From positions 22,002 through 86,001 of the forward strand of contig JBCBKU010000013.1 of NCBI GenBank assembly GCA_038521345.1: a DNA stretch of 64,000 bases, given 5' to 3'. This stretch comes from JBCBKU01 sp038521345 (GTDB taxonomy: Bacteria; Pseudomonadota; Alphaproteobacteria; Rhodobacterales; Rhodobacteraceae). The position numbers were made by a program, and so were the translations under genes. Under the pieces are notes generated by a model that did no database searches, had not been told where the DNA came from, and saw nothing but the letters and a program-made list of their open reading frames with translations. How positions within the stretch are numbered: the stretch's first letter is position 1; each line of letters begins with the position of its first letter. Positions 26,273-35,327 of this stretch are shown here, one piece after another.

Positions 26273-27805
26273 ATGACGAGCTCCGAGCCTCAGAGCCTCT
26301 ACGCCGCGCGCGAGCCGATTTTCCCCCGCCGTGTCTCCGGCCCTTTCCGGAGGCTGAAATGGTGGATCATGATCGTGACGCTGGGCATCTACTACATCAC
26401 ACCCTGGATCCGATGGGACCGGGGGCCGAACCTGCCCGACCAGGCTGTCCTCGTGGATCTTGCCGGCCGGCGCTTCTACTTTTTCTGGATCGAAATCTGG
26501 CCGCACGAATTCTATTTCGTGGCCGGGCTGCTTATCATGGCGGGCCTTGGGCTTTTCCTTTTCACCTCGGCCCTAGGCCGGGTCTGGTGCGGCTATACCT
26601 GCCCCCAGACCGTCTGGACCGACCTTTTCCTACTGGTCGAGCGTTGGGTCGAAGGTGACCGGAACGCGCGCCTTCGCCTCCACCGCGCACCGCTCTCATT
26701 CACCAAGGCACGGCTTCGAGTCTCGAAATGGGTGCTCTGGCTCCTCATCTCGGTCGCGACCGGCGGCGCATGGGTCTTCTACTTCGCCGATGCGCCCTCT
26801 CTTTTCCGCGATCTTTTCACCCTGAACGCGCCCGCCGTCGCCTATTCCACGGTCGCCATTCTGACCGCGACGACATTCATATTCGGCGGCTTCATGCGCG
26901 AACAGGTCTGCATCTACATGTGCCCTTGGCCCCGGATCCAGGCCGCCATGATGGACGACCATACACTTACGGTCGCCTATCGCGACTGGCGCGGCGAACC
27001 GCGTGGCAAACACACCAAACGACGCGCCGCCGAAGCCGCGCAGGCCGCCGGTCCGCAGATTGGCGGTCGGTCCCCAGCAATCCCGCTTCCCGGTGCGGAT
27101 CGCAGAGGCGATGCCGCGTCTGGTCCCATCGATCCGTCCGCGCCGGGCGACTGCATCGATTGCAATGCCTGCGTCAACGTCTGCCCGATGGGGATCGATA
27201 TTCGCGACGGCCAGCAACTGGCCTGCATCACCTGCGCGCTCTGTATCGACGCCTGTGACGACGTCATGCACAAGATCGGCAAGCCACGGGGTCTGATCGA
27301 CTATGTCGCCTTGTCGGACGAGGCCAGCGAACGCGCCGGCAACTCGCCGATCCCGCCCTGGCGCCACGCGCTGCGCCCACGCACGATCCTTTACACCGCG
27401 CTTTGGTCACTTGTGGGTGTCGGACTTCTTTGGGCCCTGTTCATTAGGGCCGAAATTGACGCGACAGTGGCTCCGATCCGGAACCCTCAATTCGTCGTGC
27501 TCTCGGACGGTTCGATCCGAAACGCATATGACATCCGGCTTCGAAACAAGCACGGCGAGGAACGCCCCTTCCGCATTGGAGTGACCGGCGACCCGACACT
27601 GCGCGTGGCGCTTGAAGGCACGATCTACGAACAGATCACCGTGCCACCCGATTCCACGACGCTGCAGCGGGTCTACGTTATCACGCCCGGCGGGTCCGAA
27701 CCTGCGACTGCAGAGCGTACCGCCATCCGTTTCTGGATCGAGGATCTCGTCTCGGGTGAGCGTGTCTCGAAGGACAGCCTTTTCAACGGGAGGATGACCC
27801 AGTGA
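26273..27805 (+). CDS. ccoG: Cytochrome c oxidase accessory protein CcoG (FixG/RdxA)
   Basis: 510-aa polytopic membrane ferredoxin. Two [4Fe-4S] motifs lie near residues 290-330 (CIDCNACVNVCP and CITCALCIDACD), with GYTCPQTVW and an MCPWPR motif in the membrane part. CcoG reduces Cu(II) to Cu(I) for CcoN maturation. Between GEPRGKHTK and the first cluster there is a linker of about 30 residues rich in Ala, Pro and Gly that is longer than in most homologues. The C-terminal half is an Ig-like domain. The stop overlaps ccoH by 4 bp. Confidence 0.95.
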   Translation: MTSSEPQSLYAAREPIFPRRVSGPFRRLKWWIMIVTLGIYYITPWIRWDRGPNLPDQAVLVDLAGRRFYFFWIEIWPHEFYFVAGLLIMAGLGLFLFTSALGRVWCGYTCPQTVWTDLFLLVERWVEGDRNARLRLHRAPLSFTKARLRVSKWVLWLLISVATGGAWVFYFADAPSLFRDLFTLNAPAVAYSTVAILTATTFIFGGFMREQVCIYMCPWPRIQAAMMDDHTLTVAYRDWRGEPRGKHTKRRAAEAAQAAGPQIGGRSPAIPLPGADRRGDAASGPIDPSAPGDCIDCNACVNVCPMGIDIRDGQQLACITCALCIDACDDVMHKIGKPRGLIDYVALSDEASERAGNSPIPPWRHALRPRTILYTALWSLVGVGLLWALFIRAEIDATVAPIRNPQFVVLSDGSIRNAYDIRLRNKHGEERPFRIGVTGDPTLRVALEGTIYEQITVPPDSTTLQRVYVITPGGSEPATAERTAIRFWIEDLVSGERVSKDSLFNGRMTQ

Positions 27806-28263
27806 ACAAACCTCGTGAACTTACCGGCCGCCATGTCGCAATGATCTTCGGCGGTGCGTTCAGCGTCATCATCGCGGTCAACCTCACACTCGCCACGCAG
27901 GCCGTGCGCACATTCCCGGGGCTTGAGGTCAAAAACTCCTACGTCGCCAGCCAGCATTTCGAGGCCGAGCGCGCCGCGCAGAATGCGCTTGGCTGGACCG
28001 TAGGAACCCGAATGGAAGACGGAATCCTGACCCTTGCGATCACTGATGCAGATGGCCCAGTAGCACCCGAAATTGTCCAGGCCACACTTGGCCGTGCCAC
28101 CCATGTCGGGGAAGATCGCACCCTCACCTTCACCTTCGACGGCACCGCGCTTCGCGCCCCCGCACCGGGCCTGGGAACCGGGAACTGGAACCTTCGACTG
28201 GTTGCCAAAGCGGATGACGGTACGGTCTTCAAGCGGCGCCTCGTCCTGAGGGTCGGGGGATGA
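27802..28263 (+). CDS. ccoH: Cytochrome oxidase assembly protein CcoH (FixH)
   Basis: 153-aa protein with one N-terminal helix (about residues 9-30) and a periplasmic FixH domain containing the characteristic SYVASQHFEAERAAQNALGW stretch. It is needed for assembly or stability of the cbb3 complex. Start and stop each overlap neighbouring genes (ccoG and ccoI) by 4 bp. Confidence 0.95.
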   Translation: MNKPRELTGRHVAMIFGGAFSVIIAVNLTLATQAVRTFPGLEVKNSYVASQHFEAERAAQNALGWTVGTRMEDGILTLAITDADGPVAPEIVQATLGRATHVGEDRTLTFTFDGTALRAPAPGLGTGNWNLRLVAKADDGTVFKRRLVLRVGG

Positions 28264-30380
28264 GCGCGGTCTGCCCCGGCTGCGCGGCGGGTGCTGAGGC
28301 GCTTCCCGCTCCCCGGGCTGAGGCGACACCGACCCATACGCTGATCTTACCTCATATCCACTGCGCGGGCTGCATCCGGACCGTGGAAACCACACTCGTC
28401 GACCAACCGGGAATACGCAGCGCAAGGGTCAACCTAACCCGTAAACGCGTGGCGATCGGCGCAGAGCCCGACGCCGATCCAACAGTTTGGATTGGCGCTT
28501 TGGCCCGGGCCGGGATCGAAGCCCATGAGGCGCATGACGCAGAGACAGCCGCGTCCGAGGACCGCGACCTGCTCGTCTATCTCGGAGTTGCCGGCTTTGC
28601 GATGATGAACGTCATGCTCCTGTCGGTCGCCGTTTGGTCCGGGGCGGTCGACACGACGCGCGAATTCCTCCACTGGGTCAGTGCGGCCATCGCACTTCCG
28701 GCGACGTTCTTTGCCGCCCAGCCCTTCTTCCGCACGGCCTGGTCCGCACTGCGCGTGGGCCGCGTCAACATGGACGTGCCGATCTCGGTCGCGATCCTTC
28801 TGGCTTCGCTCATGTCGCTCTACGAAGTCTCGGCCGGTGGCCGCCACGCTTGGTTCGACGCCGCGCTCTCTCTGACCTTCTTCCTTTTGGCGGGACGCGT
28901 TCTGGACCAACGGATGCGCCGCGCCGCAAGATCCGCCGCCGACACGCTTGCCGCGCTGGAACCCGTTCGCGTCACGCGAATCGAAGGCGACGCCCGTGTC
29001 AGCCGGAAACTCACCGACATCGCGGTGGACGACACCCTCTGGCTCGCCGCCGGGGCACGGGTGCCCGTCGATGCGGAGCTACTGGATGCAGAGGTTCGTG
29101 TGGACCGAAGCGCCATCACAGGCGAAAGCGATCCCGTCACCCGTGTGCGTGGGGCCGCGCTCACCGCAGGCGACGTGGTTCTGACCGGACCCGTGTCGCT
29201 TCGTGCCACGGCGGTCGGAGAAGACACGACGCTCCGTCGTCTTGCCCAGCTTGTCGCCACCGCCGAAGGGGCACGCGGCCACTACCGCAGCCTCGCCGAC
29301 CGGGCAGCGGCGCTTTACACGCCCGTGGTCCACATCGTGGCTGCAGCCGCCTTCCTTGGTTGGATCCTCTCGACGGGCGATGTCCGTCTCTCGATCAATG
29401 TGGCCATCGCCACGCTGATCATCACCTGTCCCTGCGCGCTCGGCCTCGCGGTGCCCGCCGTGGCCGTGGCCGCAACATCGCGGCTTTACGCGCGGGGGCT
29501 TCTCGTGAAATCCGACACCGCACTCGAACGGCTGGCCGAAATCGACACGGTGATCCTCGACAAGACCGGGACGCTGACGACTCGTGTTTCGACTCCGCCT
29601 TCCCGCCTGCCCCCGCAGGGGGCGCAGATCCTTACAGCGCTTGCTGAAACCTCGGATCATCCGCAGGCGCGCTCGGTCGCCCGTGCCTTGGGCGACGTAG
29701 CCCCCGCCTTGCTTGACGATATCATCGAAACCCCTGGAGAGGGCATTGAGGCCACGTGGCAGGGAACCGAAGTCCGGTTCGGCAAAGGGGCATGGCTCGG
29801 CGGCACCACGGACGTCGCCTTCCGCATGGGTGATACCGTCTATCCGATCGAGACCCATGAAGCGCTTTTGCCAGACGCCGACCGGCTTGTGGCCGATCTT
29901 GGGTCCCGTGGCCTCGCCGTGCTTCTGGTCACCGGCGACACAGCCGAAAACGCCGCGCGTACCGGCAATGAACTTGGCATCGCCGAAATCCGCGCGAGCG
30001 TTCGTCCCGAGGACAAGGCCGCCATCGTGGCCGAGTTGCAGGCCGCCGGCGCCAAGGTTCTGATGGTGGGGGACGGGATCAACGACACCGCCGCACTTGC
30101 CGCCGCTGACGCCTCCATCGCGCCGGGAACCGCGCTTGAAGCCAGCCGGAACGCGGCCGACGTCGTGCTTGTCTCGGGCCGCCTCGCCCATATCGGTGCG
30201 GCGCTCGACACAGCGAAGATGGCCAAACGCCGGATCGTCGAGAATTTCTGGCTCTCGCTTCTCTACAACGCGATTGCCGTGCCCGTGGCCGTCGCTGGCC
30301 TTGCGACGCCGCTTCTGGCCGCGCTTGCCATGTCGGCGAGCTCGATCACGGTTATCCTCAACTCTGCAAGGGTGAGGTAG
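28260..30380 (+). CDS. ccoI: Copper-translocating P-type ATPase CcoI
   Basis: 706-aa P1B-type ATPase delivering copper for the CcoN active site. It has an N-terminal Cys pair (CPGC), one heavy-metal-associated domain with HCAGC (about residues 38-42), the transmembrane metal site CPC (C390 and C392), the phosphorylation motif DKTGT (D434) and the hinge GDGIND. The start overlaps ccoH, and ccoS follows 3 bp later. CcoI-type pumps are associated with oxidase assembly rather than copper detoxification. Confidence 0.96.
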   Translation: MSAVCPGCAAGAEALPAPRAEATPTHTLILPHIHCAGCIRTVETTLVDQPGIRSARVNLTRKRVAIGAEPDADPTVWIGALARAGIEAHEAHDAETAASEDRDLLVYLGVAGFAMMNVMLLSVAVWSGAVDTTREFLHWVSAAIALPATFFAAQPFFRTAWSALRVGRVNMDVPISVAILLASLMSLYEVSAGGRHAWFDAALSLTFFLLAGRVLDQRMRRAARSAADTLAALEPVRVTRIEGDARVSRKLTDIAVDDTLWLAAGARVPVDAELLDAEVRVDRSAITGESDPVTRVRGAALTAGDVVLTGPVSLRATAVGEDTTLRRLAQLVATAEGARGHYRSLADRAAALYTPVVHIVAAAAFLGWILSTGDVRLSINVAIATLIITCPCALGLAVPAVAVAATSRLYARGLLVKSDTALERLAEIDTVILDKTGTLTTRVSTPPSRLPPQGAQILTALAETSDHPQARSVARALGDVAPALLDDIIETPGEGIEATWQGTEVRFGKGAWLGGTTDVAFRMGDTVYPIETHEALLPDADRLVADLGSRGLAVLLVTGDTAENAARTGNELGIAEIRASVRPEDKAAIVAELQAAGAKVLMVGDGINDTAALAAADASIAPGTALEASRNAADVVLVSGRLAHIGAALDTAKMAKRRIVENFWLSLLYNAIAVPVAVAGLATPLLAALAMSASSITVILNSARVR

Positions 30381-30383
30381 AAG

Positions 30384-30533
30384 TTGAACATCCTCGTCAT
30401 CCTCGTTCCATGCTCGCTGGTCCTTGGCCTCGGCGCACTTGTGGCCTTCCTCTGGACGCTCAAGGCCGACCAATACGACGACCCCGACGGCGCAGCCGAG
30501 CGGATCCTTTTGGACGATGACCCCGTCGAATAA
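30384..30533 (+). CDS. ccoS: cbb3-type oxidase assembly protein CcoS
   Basis: 49-aa single-pass membrane protein starting at TTG (30384) with GGTGAGG upstream. The sequence MNILVILVPCSLVLGLGALV then FLWTLKADQYDDPDG shows the CcoS hallmark: one helix followed by the (S/A)xQ(Y/F)DDxxG segment. CcoS is required for cofactor insertion into CcoN. It lies 3 bp after ccoI and completes ccoGHIS. It converges on the thiolase gene. Confidence 0.93.
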   Translation: MNILVILVPCSLVLGLGALVAFLWTLKADQYDDPDGAAERILLDDDPVE

Positions 30534-30550
30534 ATGCGCGAAGCGGTGCC

Positions 30551-31708
30551 CTACCGCGCAGCCTCGAGGATCGAGCAGTAATTGGCCACAGCCGAGCCAC
30601 CCATGTTGAAGACAGCCCCGAGCGCAGCGCCCTCTTTCTGCATTTCGCCTGCATTGCCTGTGACCTGACGCGCCGCCATGACATGCATGGAGACACCCGT
30701 AGCCCCCACCGGATGCCCCTTGGCCTTTAGCCCGCCCGAAAGGTTCACGGGCAGCCGCCCGTCGGGCCCTGCCGCACCGTCTGCCACGACCCGCGCGCCT
30801 TGACCGGGCTCGGCAAGGCCCAGCGCCTCGTAGATCATCAACTCTGCGATGGTGAAACAGTCATGCACCTCGGCAAAGTCCAGATCGTCGAGCCCAATCC
30901 CAGCCGCCTCGTATGCCCCGCAGATTGCCCGCCCGGCACCTTCCAGCGCGGTCTTGGATTTGCGCGACATGGGCAGATAATCGTTCACATGGACCGCCGC
31001 CCGGAATGCGACAGACCTGTCGAATTCGCCCTCCATATCGTCGGCGACCATCACCATCGCGGCCGCCCCATCGGTGATCAGCGAGCAGTCGGTCAGCCGA
31101 AGCGGCGCAGCAACCAGGGGGTTCTTCTCGGAGACTGTGTTGCAGAACGTGAAACCAACGTCCTTCTGCATCTGCGCCAGCGGGTTCTTCAGCGCGTTCC
31201 GGTGGTTCTTGGCCGCGATCTGCGCAAGCGCTTCGGATTGATCACCGTGGGCCTGAAAATAGGCCGCCGCGTATTGCCCAAAGATCTGCGGAAAGTTTAG
31301 GCCGCCTTCCTCTGCCTGATAGGACGCGCCGCCAAGGGCCGCGGCGACCCCCTTGGTGTCAAGTTCGGTCATCTTCTCGGCGCCCAGAACCAGCGCGACC
31401 CGGACCCGGCCCGATCGAATGGCATCCCGCGCGGCATAGACCGCCGCCGAGCCACTGGCGCATGCGTTCTCGACACGCGTCGCCGGCGTCCAGCGCAGCG
31501 CATCATCCATGTTCAGAATCAAGGAGGAAGCGAATGCGTCGGGCACCATGCCGTTGTTAAAATGCCCAAGCCAGATCGCATCGACATCCGAGGCGCTCAG
31601 CCCGGCGTGGGCAAGCGCCTCGCGCGCAGCCTCCGCGATCAGCGCTTCGATCCCCTCTTCGCGGCGACCGAACGCCGTGTGACCCCAGCCGACTATCCGC
31701 GCGTCCAT
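30551..31708 (-). CDS. Thiolase family protein (acetyl-CoA acyltransferase-like)
   Basis: 385-aa thiolase-fold protein. The nucleophilic Cys is in VENACASGSAA, and the C-terminal block KAKGHPVGATG carries the catalytic His. The usual second catalytic Cys region reads GGSAVANYCSIL, so a Cys is present, but the motif is more like SCP2/non-degradative thiolases than FadA. The ATG at 31708 has a strong GGGAGGTGA site. It lies 10 bp after the carnitine dehydrogenase-thioesterase gene, so the two are one operon; a role in splitting or forming betaine-type CoA intermediates is possible but unproven. Confidence 0.88.
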   Translation of the reverse strand: MDARIVGWGHTAFGRREEGIEALIAEAAREALAHAGLSASDVDAIWLGHFNNGMVPDAFASSLILNMDDALRWTPATRVENACASGSAAVYAARDAIRSGRVRVALVLGAEKMTELDTKGVAAALGGASYQAEEGGLNFPQIFGQYAAAYFQAHGDQSEALAQIAAKNHRNALKNPLAQMQKDVGFTFCNTVSEKNPLVAAPLRLTDCSLITDGAAAMVMVADDMEGEFDRSVAFRAAVHVNDYLPMSRKSKTALEGAGRAICGAYEAAGIGLDDLDFAEVHDCFTIAELMIYEALGLAEPGQGARVVADGAAGPDGRLPVNLSGGLKAKGHPVGATGVSMHVMAARQVTGNAGEMQKEGAALGAVFNMGGSAVANYCSILEAAR

Positions 31709-31718
31709 TATCACCTCC

Positions 31719-33122
31719 CTAGGTTTCATGTGCCGCCGCGAGCGCGGCAATGCGCCTCGCGACGATGTCCCGCGGCGGGCACGAGCGGCGAGTCTCAAGG
31801 CTCACATGCACCAGCAACTGGTCACAGGTGGCCAGAACCGTTCCGTCCGATATCCGTCGCATTTCATGCGCAAGACCGAGTTTCTTTCCATCGCCCGTCG
31901 CCACGCGGGTCAGAACCTCAATCCGATCACCGGCATGGGTTTCGGCGCGAAAGGCCGTCTTGGTCTCTACCGTAAAGTAACTGAACGATTGTTCAATATA
32001 ACTCTGCCCCGCGCCCACGTGCTCGAGGACCGCATCGGCGGCATCGGAAAAGACTTGGCCGTACCTGCTCTCGTTCATGTGGCCGTTCTGATCTGTCCAG
32101 TCGATGGGCACGACGCGTCGTGCGGTGCAGAGCGGTGTTTCGTCCCGAAGCGGTTCGCGCATAGTCGCCTCGTGTTCGGCAAGGCCATGACCAGCCGCCG
32201 CCTTGCGAGCCTTCAGAGCCCGCAACAGAGCGACAAGGTTGTCGTCCCGCAGTTGTTCCAGTTCGGGAATCGACCGGTCGCCGGATTGGGCATCCGATTG
32301 CGACGCGATGCGTGCAATCAGCTCTGCATCCAAATCGGGCACATCCATGAGCTTGGTCCAAGGCCAGGCCAGGGCCGGTCCGAACTGCGCAAGAAAGTGC
32401 GCCATCCCGCCCTCACCGCCCGCGATGCGATAGGTTTCGAACAAGCCCATCTGCGCCCAGCGCAAGCCAAACCCAAGCCGGATCGCGTCATCGATCTCGG
32501 CGGTCGTGGCGATGCCATCCTTCACCAGCCAAAGCGACTCGCGCCAAACAGCTTCGAGCAACCGGTCCGCAATATGTGCATCTATCTCGGCCCGAACGTG
32601 CAACGGCGCCATTCCGACCCCTGCAAGGACCTCCTCGGCGCGCTCCACCATCTCTGGCGGGTTCGCGGGCGATGCCACAACCTCAACCAGGGGAAGCAGA
32701 TATACCGGATTGAATGGATGGGCGACGAGGATTTGTGCTGGCCGCGTGGCGCAGGATTGCAGAGCACTTGGCGTGAAACCCGAAGTGGACGAGGCAAGGA
32801 TCGCATCCGGATCGCAATGCGCCTGCACCGTCTGGTAGACCTTCATTTTCAACTCGATCCGTTCGGGAACGCTTTCCTGCACCCAATCTGCCCCCGCCAC
32901 AGCCTCGGACAGCGTTTGGGCAAAGGTCAGGCGCCCTTCGTCGGGCAGCCCCGTATCATAGATCATCGGCAGCGCGCGCCGCGCGGCGTCAATCACACGC
33001 ATCAAACGCTGATCTGCCCCGTCCTGAGGATCAAAGACCACGACATCCCAGCCCATGAGGAGGAAGCGCGCGGCCCATCCAGCTCCGATTACTCCACATC
33101 CAAGGATTGCCGCCTTCATCAT
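31719..33122 (-). CDS. L-carnitine dehydrogenase fused to a hotdog thioesterase
   Basis: 467-aa bifunctional protein. Residues 1-320 form a 3-hydroxyacyl-CoA-dehydrogenase fold with the NAD motif GCGVIGAGWAARF and the catalytic-type HPFNPVYLLPLVEV block, matching carnitine 3-dehydrogenase (carnitine to 3-dehydrocarnitine). From about residue 330 a 4HBT hotdog domain follows, with IDWTDQNGHMNESRYG supplying the catalytic Asp; in this family it hydrolyses betainyl-CoA to glycine betaine. The ATG at 33122 has GGGAGG upstream. The cleavage enzyme normally linking the two steps (BKACE/DUF849) is not in the window. Confidence 0.9.
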   Translation of the reverse strand: MMKAAILGCGVIGAGWAARFLLMGWDVVVFDPQDGADQRLMRVIDAARRALPMIYDTGLPDEGRLTFAQTLSEAVAGADWVQESVPERIELKMKVYQTVQAHCDPDAILASSTSGFTPSALQSCATRPAQILVAHPFNPVYLLPLVEVVASPANPPEMVERAEEVLAGVGMAPLHVRAEIDAHIADRLLEAVWRESLWLVKDGIATTAEIDDAIRLGFGLRWAQMGLFETYRIAGGEGGMAHFLAQFGPALAWPWTKLMDVPDLDAELIARIASQSDAQSGDRSIPELEQLRDDNLVALLRALKARKAAAGHGLAEHEATMREPLRDETPLCTARRVVPIDWTDQNGHMNESRYGQVFSDAADAVLEHVGAGQSYIEQSFSYFTVETKTAFRAETHAGDRIEVLTRVATGDGKKLGLAHEMRRISDGTVLATCDQLLVHVSLETRRSCPPRDIVARRIAALAAAHET

Positions 33123-33669
33123 GTTCTGCCTCCCGTTACGACGAGGCAGGGGATCACCGTCCGGCACTCGAGACAAGCGCGTTAACGACAATAGGGGCCG
33201 TGGGACGACAACGGTTCCGCGCGGATCAACAATGTCGGAGCGGCTCGGTTCACGGATTCGGGATAGAGCGTTTCGCGTTGTGCGCTCATCACCTTAAGCG
33301 TCATTAATTCCACGTAAGAACAACTTATGATTGAGTATTGCATGTTGCGGCTTGGGGGACAGTATAGGTGATTGCGAACCTTCGTTTCCGAATCGGGATC
33401 ATTCGATACTTTTTTTCGCCATAATCCTTAATCGGGCGTGACAGGGTTCAATGCGCCATGGGAAATTTTCTGATGATCACGGCGACCCTACTAGGGTAAA
33501 TGCTCTCTGCGGCCGGTGATGGTCGGGCCATTAGCTCGACGGGTGGGCAGACGGCGTAACGAGTAATGCGGGTGTGGAGTACGCTCCGCCGCATCGCCTG
33601 AGAACGACGGAGGCGTTTGCTTCGCACGTTCTAGGGAGGTGCAGCCCAAAAAGTAAAAGGTCGAAGGTA
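33123..33669. other. Long AT-richer intergenic region
   Basis: About 545 bp with no convincing gene and a visibly lower GC content around 33290-33500. It holds a 5-bp hairpin (CGAAT/ATTCG) followed by T7 (33389-33416), a perfect inverted repeat ACCCTA-C-TAGGGT (33485-33497), two TTAA motifs 6 bp apart (33294-33307) and an unused ribosome-binding-site-like GGGAGGTG (33634-33641). It may contain a small RNA or promoters for the Hint-like gene. Confidence 0.4.
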
Positions 33670-34197
33670 GTGGACATAGTTCAGTCAGTACAAGCTGCGC
33701 TTGCACGAGCCGAGGCAGCCGAAGACCGTACGCAGGCAGATGCACATCCCGAAGCTTCGCATGATGCAGACCCGGCCGTGCGGATCGTGGGAATTCACGC
33801 CAATGTCCGGGTCTCGACATCGTTCGGTGACGTCCCGGCACAATTGCTCCGGCCACGCGACATGCTGCGCACTCGCGACGGGAACTTTGCGACCATCCGC
33901 CGGATCGAGAAAGTGGGACTCGACGAGGACTACCTGAATTACCATCCCGAGGCTCAGCCGGTATTGGTCCGTGCCGGGGCCTTTGGTCAGGATTGTCCGC
34001 GGCAGGACGCCCTGTTCGCGCCCGGCCAGTTGCTGCAGACCGAAGCGCGCCGTTTCGGAACGGAATTTCGCTGCGCCGCCGAACTCTCGGGACATCCCAA
34101 GGTCATGCGCAGCCCAACCGCGCCAATCATCTACTACGTGATCGATTGCGGTCGCCCTGCAACCATTTTGGCGGAGCGGGTCTGGACCCAGATCTGA
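33670..34197 (+). CDS. Degenerate Hint (Hedgehog/intein)-domain protein
   Basis: 175 aa from the GTG at 33670 (AAGG close upstream); an in-frame ATG at 33574 would add 32 residues of poor composition. The middle and end follow the Hint_2 pattern common in roseobacters: VRVSTSFGDVPAQLLRPRDM then RTRDGNFATIRRI, PVLVRAGAFGQDCPRQDALF, and ATILAERVWTQ. The splicing or cleavage Cys that normally opens the domain (C-F-x-x-G-T) is absent; the aligned stretch reads RIVGIHAN. It is therefore probably not self-cleaving. Function unknown. Confidence 0.65.
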   Translation: MDIVQSVQAALARAEAAEDRTQADAHPEASHDADPAVRIVGIHANVRVSTSFGDVPAQLLRPRDMLRTRDGNFATIRRIEKVGLDEDYLNYHPEAQPVLVRAGAFGQDCPRQDALFAPGQLLQTEARRFGTEFRCAAELSGHPKVMRSPTAPIIYYVIDCGRPATILAERVWTQI

Positions 34198-34295
34198 GCC
34201 GCTAAGCTGACCGCGCGGCCAGGTGGGAACCGATGGTGGCCGCGCGGATCCTCAGCTGGCAGCCAAAGCGGAGCTGGCAATCATTCTGCTGGAGG

Positions 34296-35327
34296 TCACC
34301 GTGCATCCAAGTCAGGACGTGGAACGATCTCGTACCCTCCGTCCGCATGGGCAAGAGTAACACGCCCGCGTCCGCCGTTCTTTGACGCATAAAGCGCACG
34401 ATCGGCGGCCTCCAGTACCGCGTCCGGCTCATCGTTGGCGTAGTCCGAGCTGATCGCCACACCAATGCTGCCGGAAATCCGGCAGACTTGATCCTGAAAC
34501 GGGATCGGTTCTTCCAGCCGGGCAATGACCCGGTTCCCGACCGCCGCCAGTCTTTCACGATCCGATATCCGGTCCAGGACGACAACAAACTCATCGCCAC
34601 CAAGGCGCCCGACCCCGTCGGTGTCCCGGGTCTCCTCGATCAGAATTCTCGCGACCCTCTGAAGAACGTGGTCGCCTGCCGCATGGCCCATCGTGTCGTT
34701 CACTGCCTTGAAGTAGTCGAGATCGACGATCATCAGTGCGTATGCTTTCGACCGGGCCCGGGCGCCCAGGATGGCATTTTCGATCCCGCGCCGGTTCATC
34801 ACCCCAGTGAGCGTGTCGGAAAAAGCCTGAGTTTCAGCGGCATTCTTGGCCGTGTCCAATCGCTCGCTGAGATCACGCCACGCGTCCATGGCGCCGCGAT
34901 TGGCCTCGACGAGGTAAAGCATTTCGATCGTGAGATCCGTTGCCGAAAAGTCCGCGGCCGTTAACGGATAGACCCGCAGCGCTTCAACGATGCTGATCCC
35001 GAAAGAGACGTTGATCAGATGCCCATTGCAACCGTCGGACACAACGAGGCCTTTCAGGTGGATCTGCGGATTGTCCTCAAGCTCGAGCCGCAAATGCCGT
35101 TCGCCCCGACTGACCAGATCGGCGAGCGACGTATAGGCCATCGGGCGACGGACACGGAACGCTGCCTCAAGCTTGCGCCCGACATAGCTGCGCGGCGCCG
35201 ACATCTTGGCGATGGTCGGACCCACATGCCGGATTACGCCATCCGCTCCGACGCTGAGATGCATGGGCATCAACGTATCAAGAGCCGCCTCGGGCAGCGA
35301 ACAGATCGGAAGACTGGGGGCGTTCAC
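34296..35327 (-). CDS. HNOBA-GGDEF diguanylate cyclase
   Basis: 343-aa protein starting at GTG (35327). Residues about 15-135 resemble the H-NOX-associated HNOBA domain (PAS-like), including a VGRKLEAAFRVRRP block, LKGLVVSD and DFSATDLTIEMLYLVEAN. A short coiled coil (about 140-165) leads into a GGDEF domain with an intact active site RLGGDEFVVVL and an RxxD inhibitory site five residues upstream (RDTD). It should make c-di-GMP. The start overlaps the H-NOX-like gene (GTGA), so the two are coupled and the H-NOX-like protein probably controls the cyclase through HNOBA. Confidence 0.88.
   Translation of the reverse strand: MNAPSLPICSLPEAALDTLMPMHLSVGADGVIRHVGPTIAKMSAPRSYVGRKLEAAFRVRRPMAYTSLADLVSRGERHLRLELEDNPQIHLKGLVVSDGCNGHLINVSFGISIVEALRVYPLTAADFSATDLTIEMLYLVEANRGAMDAWRDLSERLDTAKNAAETQAFSDTLTGVMNRRGIENAILGARARSKAYALMIVDLDYFKAVNDTMGHAAGDHVLQRVARILIEETRDTDGVGRLGGDEFVVVLDRISDRERLAAVGNRVIARLEEPIPFQDQVCRISGSIGVAISSDYANDEPDAVLEAADRALYASKNGGRGRVTLAHADGGYEIVPRPDLDAR

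Noticed and set aside
29079..30473. Minus-strand open frame of about 460 codons
   Set aside because: Antisense to ccoI, which has all its motifs; no start signal or domain on the opposite strand.
31728..33185. Long plus-strand open frame (485 codons)
   Set aside because: It lies entirely antisense to the carnitine dehydrogenase-thioesterase gene, has an unlikely basic, His-rich composition and no ribosome-binding site. High GC creates such antisense frames.
33294..33307. CtrA-like TTAA-N6-TTAA
   Set aside because: The consensus is TTAA-N7-TTAA; the spacer is one base short and no second site is visible.
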